Shown one piece after another: positions 45,510-53,373 of a stretch of 64,000 nucleotides of DNA. Under the pieces are notes generated by a model that saw only the letters and a list, made by a program, of their open reading frames with translations, was not told where the DNA came from and ran no database searches. The first letter of the stretch is position 1. Every line of letters starts with the position of its first letter. Both the position numbers and the translations under genes were made by a program. The DNA comes from Planktothricoides sp. SR001. Lineage in GTDB: Bacteria; Cyanobacteriota; Cyanobacteriia; Cyanobacteriales; Laspinemataceae. The stretch spans positions 59,386-123,385 of the forward strand of contig NZ_LIUQ01000015.1 of assembly GCF_001276715.1 (NCBI RefSeq), in the 5' to 3' direction.

Positions 45510-46367
45510 TTAGTTAAACCTCAAATGATTGATGAGTTGACCGGATTGAAGCAAATGTTTACCAGCTTTTACTAGGTCGGAAAACTGAAAATGTTGATTT
45601 AAATCTGGCTCTCTCGCATCATAACGATCCGTAATATATTCTATAGATCTGCGACTTACCCCTACTTTTTGAATTGATTTCCAAAGCTCATCATCTATCA
45701 GACTAGATTTCAGATGGGAAAAGAAAGCAATGGGTTGAGATGAAAATTCTCTCACCAGGGCTTGGCATTCTGAAAAACTAAGTTCTGAAAAAATGCCCTG
45801 AACTATTTCTGCTTTCTCTTCTAAAGTTGGCTTCCACTCAAATGCCGTCATTCGGCCAGCACGAACCAGAGGTTCATACAACTTGGTGAAATCATTACCC
45901 GTGATAACAATTGGAATGCGTTTAGTCGGGATTCCTGCTACTAAATTTGGGTAATCGACAAGGTGCATCAGTTCACCAAAAACGGTTTGTGTGTTCACGG
46001 TGTACTGAACCATATCTCCCCAATTGCCTAATCCTGTATCTACGTCATTGATTAGCACAACGGCGGCTTTACACTTACCCTTTTCAATACAATCACTTGC
46101 TTGCAGATAAGTGTCTCTAACCAGTTGAGCCGGTTTTCCCGAATCAGGACTTTCTAGCTGTCCGCCAGATATTAAGAATGCCTGAACCCCAATTTCAGTT
46201 AAAATTTGTTCGCATTGGTAGGTTTTTCCATCTCCTGATGCTCCATGAATCCCCAACAAAAGTGGCACCCGACCGGCAACGCTTTTCATTAAATTTTTGA
46301 CGATGTGAAGCTCTAAGACTCGTTTAAATCTTTCTGGTATAAAAATTTTATGATTCATCTTGTTCAT
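45510..46367 (-). CDS. Rubisco-activase-like AAA+ ATPase
   Basis: The 285-residue protein has Walker A GASGDGKT (42-49), then ISGGQLESPDSGKPAQLVR, Walker B region VVLINDVDTG (103-112), QYTVNTQTV, sensor 1 ITGNDF (155-160) and Arg finger region RAGRM (169-173). The motif order and wording (ELES-like, IND-D-G, QYTVN, ITGNDF, DGRM-like) closely follow Rubisco activase, and the end SQPIAFFSHLKSSLIDDEL matches its small subdomain. Yet no Rubisco gene is near and no small-subunit-like domain is present, so Rubisco is unlikely to be the client. It overlaps the upstream gene by 20 bases and precedes the HORMA-like gene. A role as a remodeller of that protein is inferred. Confidence 0.85.
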   Translation of the reverse strand: MNKMNHKIFIPERFKRVLELHIVKNLMKSVAGRVPLLLGIHGASGDGKTYQCEQILTEIGVQAFLISGGQLESPDSGKPAQLVRDTYLQASDCIEKGKCKAAVVLINDVDTGLGNWGDMVQYTVNTQTVFGELMHLVDYPNLVAGIPTKRIPIVITGNDFTKLYEPLVRAGRMTAFEWKPTLEEKAEIVQGIFSELSFSECQALVREFSSQPIAFFSHLKSSLIDDELWKSIQKVGVSRRSIEYITDRYDAREPDLNQHFQFSDLVKAGKHLLQSGQLINHLRFN

Positions 46368-46992
46368 CGATTACCTCACCGCCAGCGCGAATAATTTGAA
46401 TTCTCCGAGTTGCGTCTTCAATTCGTTTTTGCCAATAACTTTTTTCTGGTTCTTTGGGAGTTTGTTGCCATGCTTCCGCGTTCTGGTTAATTTCTTGTTG
46501 TGGATTCTCAGGAACTGGGGGTTCAGGTTGTTTATGTGGATATTTATTCGGATCGACTGGTTTCCAGCCATCAGGAATATCGTTCGACTCCGGCAAACGC
46601 AATTCTTGACGCCTTTGGGCTATAATTTTATGTAACCGTTCCAGGCGAGCGTCCTTGGGATCTTTGAGGAATGGCAAGCTAGGCCCTGACAATGGTTTTA
46701 ACTCGATTGTTTCATTTGTTAATTTTATGTCTTTGTCTCTGGCGGCTAAAATTTTAATTTCAGTAAGAATTTCAGCGATCATAGCCTGTAATTCTTGCTC
46801 TTGACGGTTTAGTTGATGCTTTTTAACCTCCACCGTCACTATACGAGTTACTTCTCTTTTTAATTCTTCCTTATTGACTGCTGTGGTCTGACCATTCACC
46901 ATATTAACTATGATGCCAGACAGGGCAGCACTAGCCGTGTTAAAGATGAAAGATGCTGCTAAAGGATCCATTTGTTTTAGCCCTTTTTCCAT
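46348..46992 (-). CDS. coiled-coil protein with hydrophobic N-terminal helix, first gene of the AAA+ operon
   Basis: The 214-residue protein has a hydrophobic stretch at about 10-32 (LAASFIFNTASAALSGIIVN), a long charged helix with heptads at about 40-95, a Pro-rich linker at 140-170 and a final basic helix. I do not recognise a family. The hydrophobic helix could be a membrane anchor or an oligomerisation helix. It opens an operon with the AAA+ and HORMA-like genes and is read away from the STAND ATPase gene. The plan resembles adaptor or scaffold parts of multi-gene conflict systems. Confidence 0.7.
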   Translation of the reverse strand: MEKGLKQMDPLAASFIFNTASAALSGIIVNMVNGQTTAVNKEELKREVTRIVTVEVKKHQLNRQEQELQAMIAEILTEIKILAARDKDIKLTNETIELKPLSGPSLPFLKDPKDARLERLHKIIAQRRQELRLPESNDIPDGWKPVDPNKYPHKQPEPPVPENPQQEINQNAEAWQQTPKEPEKSYWQKRIEDATRRIQIIRAGGEVIDEQDES

Positions 46993-47198
46993 GACTCATT
47001 TATTCTATGCTAACGACAAAAAATCATATTTGTCAAAAAAAAGTGTCATTTTTTATCATGATTTTTAGCTAAATTTTTTGCCTAAAAAACATCACTTTTC
47101 AGCAAAAAATATCAGAAAAAATCAGCAAATTTAAGAAAATCTCACAAAATATCACAAAAATTTGCTATAATACCCGCAATCTCTGTATTTACTTGGAT
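46993..47198. promoter_or_regulatory. divergent promoter region with TCA boxes spaced at multiples of 10 bp and A-tracts
   Basis: This very AT-rich stretch separates the operon from the STAND gene. TCA boxes followed by A or T runs lie at 47046, 47056, 47092, 47112, 47122, 47142 and 47152; the last five are separated by exactly 20, 10, 20 and 10 bases. TGTCA occurs at 47031 and 47044, and the palindrome ATCATGAT at 47055-47062. TATAAT at 47166-47171 suits a -10 box 27 bases before the ATG at 47199. The A-tracts between boxes would bend the DNA. Binding by the HTH of the STAND protein is an inference. Confidence 0.6.
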
Positions 47199-48608
47199 AT
47201 GGATATTAACGAAGCCTTAAGGGTCGCTGACGAGCTAGTTTTAGCCAAAACCGGCAAGCATTTAGATAATCTGCAACAAGAAATCTTGCGGGGAAGTTGG
47301 CAAGGCAAAAAATATTCCCAGATTGCTAAGGAATTTAAATGTGGCGATCGCCATGTGGGTAATGTGGCTTCAAAGTTATGGCAAATGATTTCAGAAATAT
47401 TAGAGGAAAATGTCACCAAGTCTAGTTTTAGATCCGCCATTGAAAGATATCATATTTCTCAATCTTCTAATTTCCTGAGTTTTAACTTTGTCCAAAGAGG
47501 TAGCATCAACGTTTGTACCGAACCCATACATCATTCAAAAGCTAAACAAAACTCACCCCCTCCTCCACCATCAACTGAAGAAAGTCCTCAAGACAAACCC
47601 AGATTAAATTTAAGAGATGCACCAGCGATCGCCAAATTTTATCATCGCACTTGTGAACTCACTACCCTGGAAAACTGGATTAGCCAAAAACAATGTCGCC
47701 TCGTAGCTATTTTGGGAATTAGTGGTACTGGCAAAAGCGCGATCGCCCGTCATTTAATTACCCAAATTCAGACTCAATTTGATTGCATTTTCTGGCATAG
47801 CCTCCGCACTTTTCCAACCCTAGAAACCACCCTGAAAAAAATAATTGAATTTATTTGCGATCGCCCAGTCACAGACTTGCCCGATCGCATAGAGGCTCAA
47901 CTGGCAATATTGCTGGAATATTTACGCAATTCTCGGTGTCTAATAATTTGCGACGACGGGCAACAACTTTTTCAGAGTGAGCAACTTTCAGGCACTTATA
48001 AAACAGGTTATGAAAATTACGGAACTTTTTTTAAAATCCTGGGAGAAATGGAGCATAATAGTTGTCTAATTTTCACCAGTTCGGAACCGGCTTTAGAAAT
48101 GCTCACTTTTCCACCGGATTATCAGGGAGTACAGGTTTTATATCTCACCGGGGTCAGTGAAGCCGCTGCCAGAGAAATTCTCCAACAAAATGATTTATTA
48201 GACCAAGATAAATGGGCCGAATTAATCAACTTATTTCAAGCCAATCCCCTATACTTAAAATTGACCGCTCGGACTATCAATAATTTATTTGCTGGGAGAG
48301 TCGCTGAATATCTAATTTATCAATCAGAATTATCGATATTAGGAGATGAATTAAGCTTGATTTTCCAGCAACAGTATGAGAGACTGTCAGAAATAGAAAA
48401 AAAGGTGCTAAATGCCTTAACAGTCCAAGCAGCCCCGGCTAATTTTCCTCAATTATTGAAAAGCTATCAAGGTTTGCCAACCGATGTATTTTCCGCCATT
48501 CAATCTTTAGTCAGACGCGGTTTAATCGCACAAAAGATTCACAACCAGGAAACTGTGTTTCAAGTGATTCCTGCTTTTCAGCAATATGTCAAAAATCTTC
48601 AACATTAA
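47199..48608 (+). CDS. NB-ARC/STAND ATPase with N-terminal vMAP-type HTH domain
   Basis: Residues 1-80 (DINEALRVADELVLAKTGKH, then a G-x-x-Y-x-x-I-A-K-E-F helix pair and VGNVASKLW) match the HTH found at the N-terminus of vWA-MoxR-associated and related cyanobacterial STAND proteins. A Pro-rich linker (118-128) leads to an NB-ARC domain with Walker A GISGTGKS (173-180) and Walker B LIICDD (248-253). NPLYLKLTA and a winged-helix end follow. The protein stops right after the winged helix, so it lacks the WD40, TPR or other sensor repeats common in such proteins. The ATG at 47199 is preferred to the TTG at 47193. An IS110-family element begins within about 20 bases of the stop. Confidence 0.88.
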   Translation: MDINEALRVADELVLAKTGKHLDNLQQEILRGSWQGKKYSQIAKEFKCGDRHVGNVASKLWQMISEILEENVTKSSFRSAIERYHISQSSNFLSFNFVQRGSINVCTEPIHHSKAKQNSPPPPPSTEESPQDKPRLNLRDAPAIAKFYHRTCELTTLENWISQKQCRLVAILGISGTGKSAIARHLITQIQTQFDCIFWHSLRTFPTLETTLKKIIEFICDRPVTDLPDRIEAQLAILLEYLRNSRCLIICDDGQQLFQSEQLSGTYKTGYENYGTFFKILGEMEHNSCLIFTSSEPALEMLTFPPDYQGVQVLYLTGVSEAAAREILQQNDLLDQDKWAELINLFQANPLYLKLTARTINNLFAGRVAEYLIYQSELSILGDELSLIFQQQYERLSEIEKKVLNALTVQAAPANFPQLLKSYQGLPTDVFSAIQSLVRRGLIAQKIHNQETVFQVIPAFQQYVKNLQH

Positions 48609-48624
48609 ATTAACATTAAATGTA

Positions 48625-48905
48625 GGGACTTGGGCCAGCCGTGTCCCTTGTATGTTATTCGTAGTCTGGTAGAAGAGCATAAAGCAGTCTCTCTACTTCG
48701 GTCGGGTGAAGCTGGCGTGTCCCTGAGACCATTTATGAGTCTGTGACGTAGATAAGTTCCCTGCATCCGAATGGTGACTGGTTTTTTCCTGAAACTGGAC
48801 AGTATCTTAGGCCACTGAATCATCAGTGCAGCCTGTATTGACAAGGTTAGTTGTATTGACCAGTCTGAATCCGAGTCCGAATCCAATCCAAAGACCACTG
48901 AAGTT
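48625..48905 (+). ncRNA. candidate bridge RNA region of the IS110-family element
   Basis: About 280 non-coding bases precede the transposase. In IS110-group elements this left part encodes the bridge RNA that pairs with donor and target DNA. Here only position and length support it; I did not fold it. Short repeated strings such as GTATTGAC (twice, near 48835 and 48853) are visible. Confidence 0.3.
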
Positions 48906-48920
48906 TTGAGGTACAGCGCT

Positions 48921-49893
48921 ATGACACCAACAGTTCTCGGCATTGATATTAGCAAGAAAACATTTCATGCCGCGTTGATGCTCGATAACGGGAAAAGTAA
49001 ACCGAAAGTGTTCTCAAATGACCCCGAAGGCTTCAATGATCTACTAAGCGTGGCTTTCACGACATCATGTCACCCGCATTCATGCTTGCATGGAAGCGAC
49101 CAGCATCTATGGTGAGGCATTGGCTGAATTCCTGTACGAAGCAGGCCATATAGTCAGTATTGTTAATCCAGCCCGAATTAAAGGTTTCGCCAAAGGGGAA
49201 CTACTCCGAACGAAGACTGACAAGGTGGATGCGGCGCTGATTGCCCGCTTCTGTGCTGCTATCGAGCCACCGGCTTGGATTCCGTTGCCTCCAGAGATAA
49301 AGCAACTACAGGCACTTTTAAGACGCCTGGAGTCATTGATGGAGATGCAGCAGCAGGAAAAAAACCGCCTAGGTACTTCAACTGACGCGATCGCACAATC
49401 CATTGAAAGCCATCTGGAATATCTTGACGAGGCGATTTCGCAAACTAAACAACTGATTGACGAGCACATTGACAACCATCCTCACCTCAAAGCACAACGC
49501 GACTTACTGACCACGATTCCGGGAATTGGTCAACAAAGTGCCAGCGTACTTTTGGGAGAGATGGGCAATGTACAAGCATATAAAAATGCGCGTCAACTAG
49601 CGGCTCATGCAGGCTTGACGCCGGTTGAGCGATCGAGTGGCTCTTCCGTACATGGTAAGCCACGGCTGTCGCGCATGGGTAACGCCCGGTTGCGTAATGC
49701 CTTGTATTGGCCAGCGATTGTGGCTATGCGACACAATCCCTTACTCAAAGTTTTCAGCGATCGATTGCTTGAGCGCGGTAAGGCCAAGATGCAAGTAATT
49801 GGGGCGGTAATGCGGAAGTTATTACATCAGGTATTCGGGATTTTAAAGTCCCAAAAACCCTTTGACCCAAACTTTTTATCCACAACCCCTTGA
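48921..49893 (+). pseudogene. IS110-family transposase, disrupted by a one-base insertion
   Basis: The N-terminal RuvC-like part reads VLGIDISKKTFHAALMLDNG, and after the lesion the frame gives CMEATSIYGEALAEFLYEAG, RTKTDKVDAALIARF, the helix-hairpin-helix LLTTIPGIGQQSASVLLGEM and the Ser region SGSSVHGKPRLSRMGNARLR. These give the D-E-D-D and serine motifs of IS110 transposases. An extra G at about 49050 (AAGC-G-TGGC) shifts the frame; without it LLS joins WLSRHHVTRIHACMEATS. The downstream ORF from the ATG at 49090 alone would lack the first Asp. The copy is therefore probably inactive unless the base is an error. Confidence 0.88.
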
Positions 49894-49917
49894 CAAATCA
49901 ATACAGTATCTACGGGT

Positions 49918-49938
49918 GTAGGGTGGGCATTGCCCACC
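49918..49938. repeat. dispersed palindrome GTAGGGTGGGCATTGCCCACC at the IS right end
   Basis: This is the reverse complement of the copies at 1604-1624 and 13443-13463. Its place at the edge of the IS suggests that the element inserted beside a repeat, as some IS110 relatives do with REP sequences. Confidence 0.8.
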
Positions 49939-49978
49939 AATTAATATCTCAAAAAATCCGGTTTCTCATCCCCCGATT

Positions 49979-50760
49979 TCAATCAATCGCCTCTGGATCG
50001 ATGCCCATTGCCTTCAAGCGTTCAGCCAATCTTTCAGCCCGTTGGCTTTCTCGTTCAGCCCGTTGGCTTTCTCGTTCAGCCCGTTGGCTTTCTCGTTCAG
50101 CCCGTTGGCTTTCTCGTTCAGCATTTTGGCGTTCTTGTTCTACCTCCTCTAGTGCCACTTCCAACCGTTGATAAATATCTCCATAGCTGACAAAAGGTGT
50201 ACCATCAGGACGGAAAAGTTGTAATTGCTCCTCGGATAAGTCAAAGCGAATGCCTAAACGAGGACTGTCATGGTCTCAATAATATCTAGTCCATGTTCGC
50301 CTCTCAACCATCCACTTAAATCATTTTTATCCGGGTCATAGACATAGTATTCTTCTACCCCATAACGGTTATAAAAAACCTGTTTGCGATTCATTTCGGT
50401 TAAGGTATTACCGGGAGAGAGAATTTCAAATACTACTTGCGGGCTAATTCCTTGTTCTTTCCATTGCATATAAGAGCCGCGATAGTGCTCCGCACCGCTT
50501 ACGCGATCGCCTTTTTTCGCCCCAAATACAACCATCACATCTGGGGCTTGACGTAGCTGATTATTTCCTTCCACTGGATACCAGAGCAAATCCCCCGCCA
50601 CAAATACATTCTCATCCTGAGCAAATAGCCATTCTAGATTGTAATAAATCACTGTAATCCAGCGAAATTGTTTGGTATTATCTGTAATGGTTTTTCCATC
50701 ACTATCGGGATAAATAATATTGGTGTTTTTACTGGTTTTTGCCTCGATTTGAACAACCAT
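49979..50760 (-). pseudogene. Uma2 family endonuclease-like gene (DUF820) with a frameshift
   Basis: The first part (50254-50760) has the Uma2 PD-(D/E)xK fold: VFVAGDLLWYP, A-P-D-V-M-V-V-F-G and PQVVFEILSPGN, followed by YGVEEYYVYDPDKNDLSGWLR. The frame then ends early. In another frame the expected tail continues: DSPRLGIRFDLSEEQLQLFR, then PDGTPFVSYG, a helix with four RAERESQ heptads and LAERLKAMGIDPEAID. The shift lies near 50275, where one base gained or lost joins the two. Uma2 proteins are abundant in cyanobacteria and of unknown role. It may be a real lesion or an error. Confidence 0.85.
50033..50116. repeat. 21-bp tandem repeat, four copies, in the Uma2 tail
   Basis: The unit TTCAGCCCGTTGGCTTTCTC plus one G encodes the heptad RAERESQ on the minus strand. 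The copies are nearly identical at DNA level, so the array is recent or kept by recombination. Confidence 0.95.
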
Positions 50761-50881
50761 GATTTTATCCTCTCATTGAGAATTTTGATGATTTTTTTGA
50801 TGATTTTAATGATAAATCAGAGGGGATTTCGGGACGAGAGAATTGTTTTTACCCCCAGTCCCTACCTTCCCCGACCCTCGG

Positions 50882-51130
50882 TTATGTGGGAATGGCTTCT
50901 CCCGGACGCAACCGAGCCCATTTACCCATTTCTGCTTGAAAACTGTTACAACCCACTACATCCCATTCCATTTCGATCGCATCTGCTTGAGAGCGAATAT
51001 TCACATTAATCGATGGTTCAATGGGATCAAAATCTGGAATATCAGTTAAATGGGGTTGTTGGTGTTGGGTTTCCACCGCGTGATAGGTGATGCAGCGGTC
51101 TACATAATGGCAGTTAATACAAATACACAT
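50882..51130 (-). CDS. ycf34: Ycf34 family protein
   Basis: The 82-residue protein starts MCICINCHYVDRCITYHAVE followed by a block QHQQPHL. The Cys-x-Cys-x2-Cys-x5-Cys pattern is that of Ycf34, reported to be an iron-sulfur protein conserved in cyanobacteria and red-lineage plastids. I chose the ATG at 51130, giving the family start, over the upstream in-frame ATG at 51157. The far end contains WDVVGCNSFQAEMGKW, also typical. It diverges from cca. Confidence 0.93.
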   Translation of the reverse strand: MCICINCHYVDRCITYHAVETQHQQPHLTDIPDFDPIEPSINVNIRSQADAIEMEWDVVGCNSFQAEMGKWARLRPGEAIPT

Positions 51131-51232
51131 CTCGACAAACTCCATAACAAACTCCACGACCTTTTTGTTAATCTAGCTTATACAGTCCTAAATTTGTCTA
51201 GTCCCTCAGTCTAGATACCTACCCGAATACCT

Positions 51233-52573
51233 ATGAACAGCAAAAATGTTGAAAATATCGCTATTTTATCCCCGGAAACTTGGCCATTTAGTTTGGAATG
51301 GTTGCCGAATGATGCTTATTTGGTCGGAGGGGCGGTGCGAAATGCCCTGCTGCAACAGCAAGGGAAAATCCAGTCCACTGCATTAGGCTATCTTGATTTG
51401 GATTTTGTTTTGCCCGGTCAAGCGGTGAGCATTGCCAGTAAAATTGCCAAAGAATATAAGGCTGGTTTTGTGGTACTTGATGAGAAACGTAAGATTGCTA
51501 GGGTGGTTTTTCAGAATGCAACTGTAGATTTTGCCAAGCAGGAAGGGTCTACTTTAATTACAGATTTAGGGCGACGAGACTATACCATGAATGCGATCGC
51601 CTATCATCCCCGGACTGGTGAATTTGTTGACCCTTTTAATGGTGAAGCAGATATTAAAAGTGGCATCATTCGCATGGTTTCTCCTACTAATTTGGCAGAT
51701 GATCCATTGCGGTTATTGCGGGCTTATCGTCAGGCAGCCCAATTGGGTTTTACCATCGATCCAGAAACCCAAAAAGCCATCCGTCAATTAGCACCATTTC
51801 TGAAACAGGTGGCAGCGGAACGAATTAGAACAGAGTTGAATTATATTCTGGATTCTCCCCAGGGGGCAAATCCCTTGACTACCGCGTGGGAAGATGGGTT
51901 ACTGGGTATGTGGTTTCCCAATGCAACGAAGGAAAGTTTCGCTGTGCTAGAAAGAATTGATGCAGCGGCGATTAAGTTAGCAGAAACTTGGCCAGATTTG
52001 GGACGGCAACTGTTTGCTTCTTGGCCGAAAAGTAGGCGAAGTTCTGGTTATTTAGCGGTGGCTAAATTTGCGATTTTGGTATCTCCTGAACCGAAGCAAG
52101 CGGAAAGCCAATTAGTCCGGTTAAAGTTTAGTCGATCGGAAATTAGCGCTGTGACGCGAGTGCTGCATAGTTGGCAGCGATATCAAACTCTTGATCGGCA
52201 TAATTTAGAGCATGATTCTGAAACTAATTTGGTGCGATCGCAATATTTTATCTTTCAGGAAGTCAAAGAAATGTTTCCGGCATTGGCTGTTAAAATAATA
52301 GCGGAAAAAATAGAAGTAACCGAAGAAACCCTGTTTTTTAAAGAAACCGGTGTTTTGAACCAATTGATAGAAAAATATCTTAACCCCGAAAATCAAATTG
52401 CTCATCCCACGCCTTTAGTCACAGGGCAACAATTAATGGCAGCTTTAGAACTACCCAGTAGTCCAGAAATAGGCAAATTACTGACGGAAATTGCCCTGGC
52501 TCGTGCCACGGATCAAATCTCTACTCCAGAAGAGGCGATCGCCTTTGCCAAATTGCAAGAAAAGGTTAATTAA
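51233..52573 (+). CDS. cca: CCA tRNA nucleotidyltransferase family protein
   Basis: The 446-residue class II nucleotidyltransferase has the head motif LVGGAVRNALL, the metal-binding pair in YLDLDFVLPG, the GRRDYTMNAIAYH block and the nucleotide-selecting D-D-P-L-R-L-L-R-A-Y-R. It adds CCA or part of it to tRNA 3' ends; in some bacteria CC- and A-adding activities are split, and which applies here cannot be seen. It is followed by a strong hairpin. Confidence 0.93.
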   Translation: MNSKNVENIAILSPETWPFSLEWLPNDAYLVGGAVRNALLQQQGKIQSTALGYLDLDFVLPGQAVSIASKIAKEYKAGFVVLDEKRKIARVVFQNATVDFAKQEGSTLITDLGRRDYTMNAIAYHPRTGEFVDPFNGEADIKSGIIRMVSPTNLADDPLRLLRAYRQAAQLGFTIDPETQKAIRQLAPFLKQVAAERIRTELNYILDSPQGANPLTTAWEDGLLGMWFPNATKESFAVLERIDAAAIKLAETWPDLGRQLFASWPKSRRSSGYLAVAKFAILVSPEPKQAESQLVRLKFSRSEISAVTRVLHSWQRYQTLDRHNLEHDSETNLVRSQYFIFQEVKEMFPALAVKIIAEKIEVTEETLFFKETGVLNQLIEKYLNPENQIAHPTPLVTGQQLMAALELPSSPEIGKLLTEIALARATDQISTPEEAIAFAKLQEKVN

Positions 52574-52634
52574 TAGTTGTCATTGTTCACTATTACCTGC
52601 CCCTACACCCTACACCTTTATTTGCTTGGGTGAT

Positions 52635-52674
52635 GGCGAAGCATTCCCGGAATTTTTTCCGGGAATGCTTCGCC
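52635..52674. terminator. 18-bp perfect hairpin between cca and tadA
   Basis: GGCGAAGCATTCCCGGAA pairs with TTCCGGGAATGCTTCGCC around a four-T loop. It belongs to the GCGAAGCATTC repeat family and probably also ends cca transcripts, though no T tail follows. Confidence 0.65.
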
Positions 52675-52733
52675 CCTACAAGCCCCAAACCGACCAATAT
52701 CTGTAGTCTATTCAATCAATCGAAAACAGCCGT

Positions 52734-53210
52734 ATGCTAGAAAATCCAATTTATATTAACCATAAAAAATGGATGAATCGTGCTTTAGAACTGGCAGAAA
52801 ATGCCGGAAAAGCAGCGGAAATTCCCGTAGGAGCGGTGATTATTAATAGTCAAAATGAATTAATTGCTGAAGGAGAAAACCGCAGAGAACGAGATAACGA
52901 CCCCACCGCCCATGCAGAAATTATCGCTCTACGATTAGCAGGGAAACGGTTACAAAATTGGCACCTGAATGATTGTACTTTATATGTAACTTTAGAACCT
53001 TGTCCCATGTGTGCAGGTGCGATCACGCAATCCCGTTTAAAGTTATTAGTTTATGGCGCTGATGACCCCAAAACCGGGGCAATTCGTACTGTAGCGAATA
53101 TTCCAGATAGTGCTTGTTCTTTTCATAAATTATCGGTGCTGGGTGGCATTCTTGAAACTCCTTGTCGGCAACAGTTACAATCTTGGTTTGCCCAACGTCG
53201 TAATCGGTAA
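52734..53210 (+). CDS. tadA: tRNA adenosine(34) deaminase
   Basis: This 158-residue zinc deaminase makes inosine at the wobble position of tRNA-Arg. The zinc site is His60 with catalytic Glu62 in T-A-H-A-E-I, and Cys90 and Cys93 in LEPCPMCAGAI. The length and the R-x-x-x-D-N-D-P-T-A-H-A-E context fit TadA more than free-base deaminases. Start at the ATG at 52734. Confidence 0.94.
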   Translation: MLENPIYINHKKWMNRALELAENAGKAAEIPVGAVIINSQNELIAEGENRRERDNDPTAHAEIIALRLAGKRLQNWHLNDCTLYVTLEPCPMCAGAITQSRLKLLVYGADDPKTGAIRTVANIPDSACSFHKLSVLGGILETPCRQQLQSWFAQRRNR

Positions 53211-53263
53211 AAAATTTGTGAGATAATTTAGTTAACTTGTGGTAATATTAGACATATTAATTG

Positions 53264-53327
53264 AACCACAAAGGCACAGAGGACACAAAGGTAATTTGTT
53301 CTCTGTGTCCTCTGTGTCTCTGTGGTT
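53264..53327. repeat. ACCACAAAGGCACAGAGG inverted repeat
   Basis: AACCACAAAGGCACAGAGG followed by ACACAAAG faces CTCTGTGTCCTCTGTGTCTC followed by TGTGGTT, forming a long imperfect hairpin between tadA and the DUF1350 gene. It is the same family as 27391-27465. Confidence 0.85.
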
Positions 53328-53373
53328 TTTTCTTCACGAACAAACAACAACCAACAAATAACTAATAACAAAT

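Larger units (their letters stand above)
48620..49917 (+). mobile_element. IS110-family insertion sequence, decayed
   Basis: The element is recognised from its transposase remnant and long non-coding left part. IS110 elements lack inverted ends, so limits are approximate. The right end is probably near 49917, after TTGACAAATCAATACAG and TATCTACGGG, and the left end lies soon after the STAND gene stop. The right flank is the palindrome GTAGGGTGGGCATTGCCCAC; the left flank also has GTAGGG at about 48621. Confidence 0.75.

Noticed and set aside
45510..46367. Genuine Rubisco activase
   Set aside because: The motifs match, but no Rubisco genes or carboxysome genes are near, and the operon partners are unrelated to carbon fixation. 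I therefore call it activase-like.
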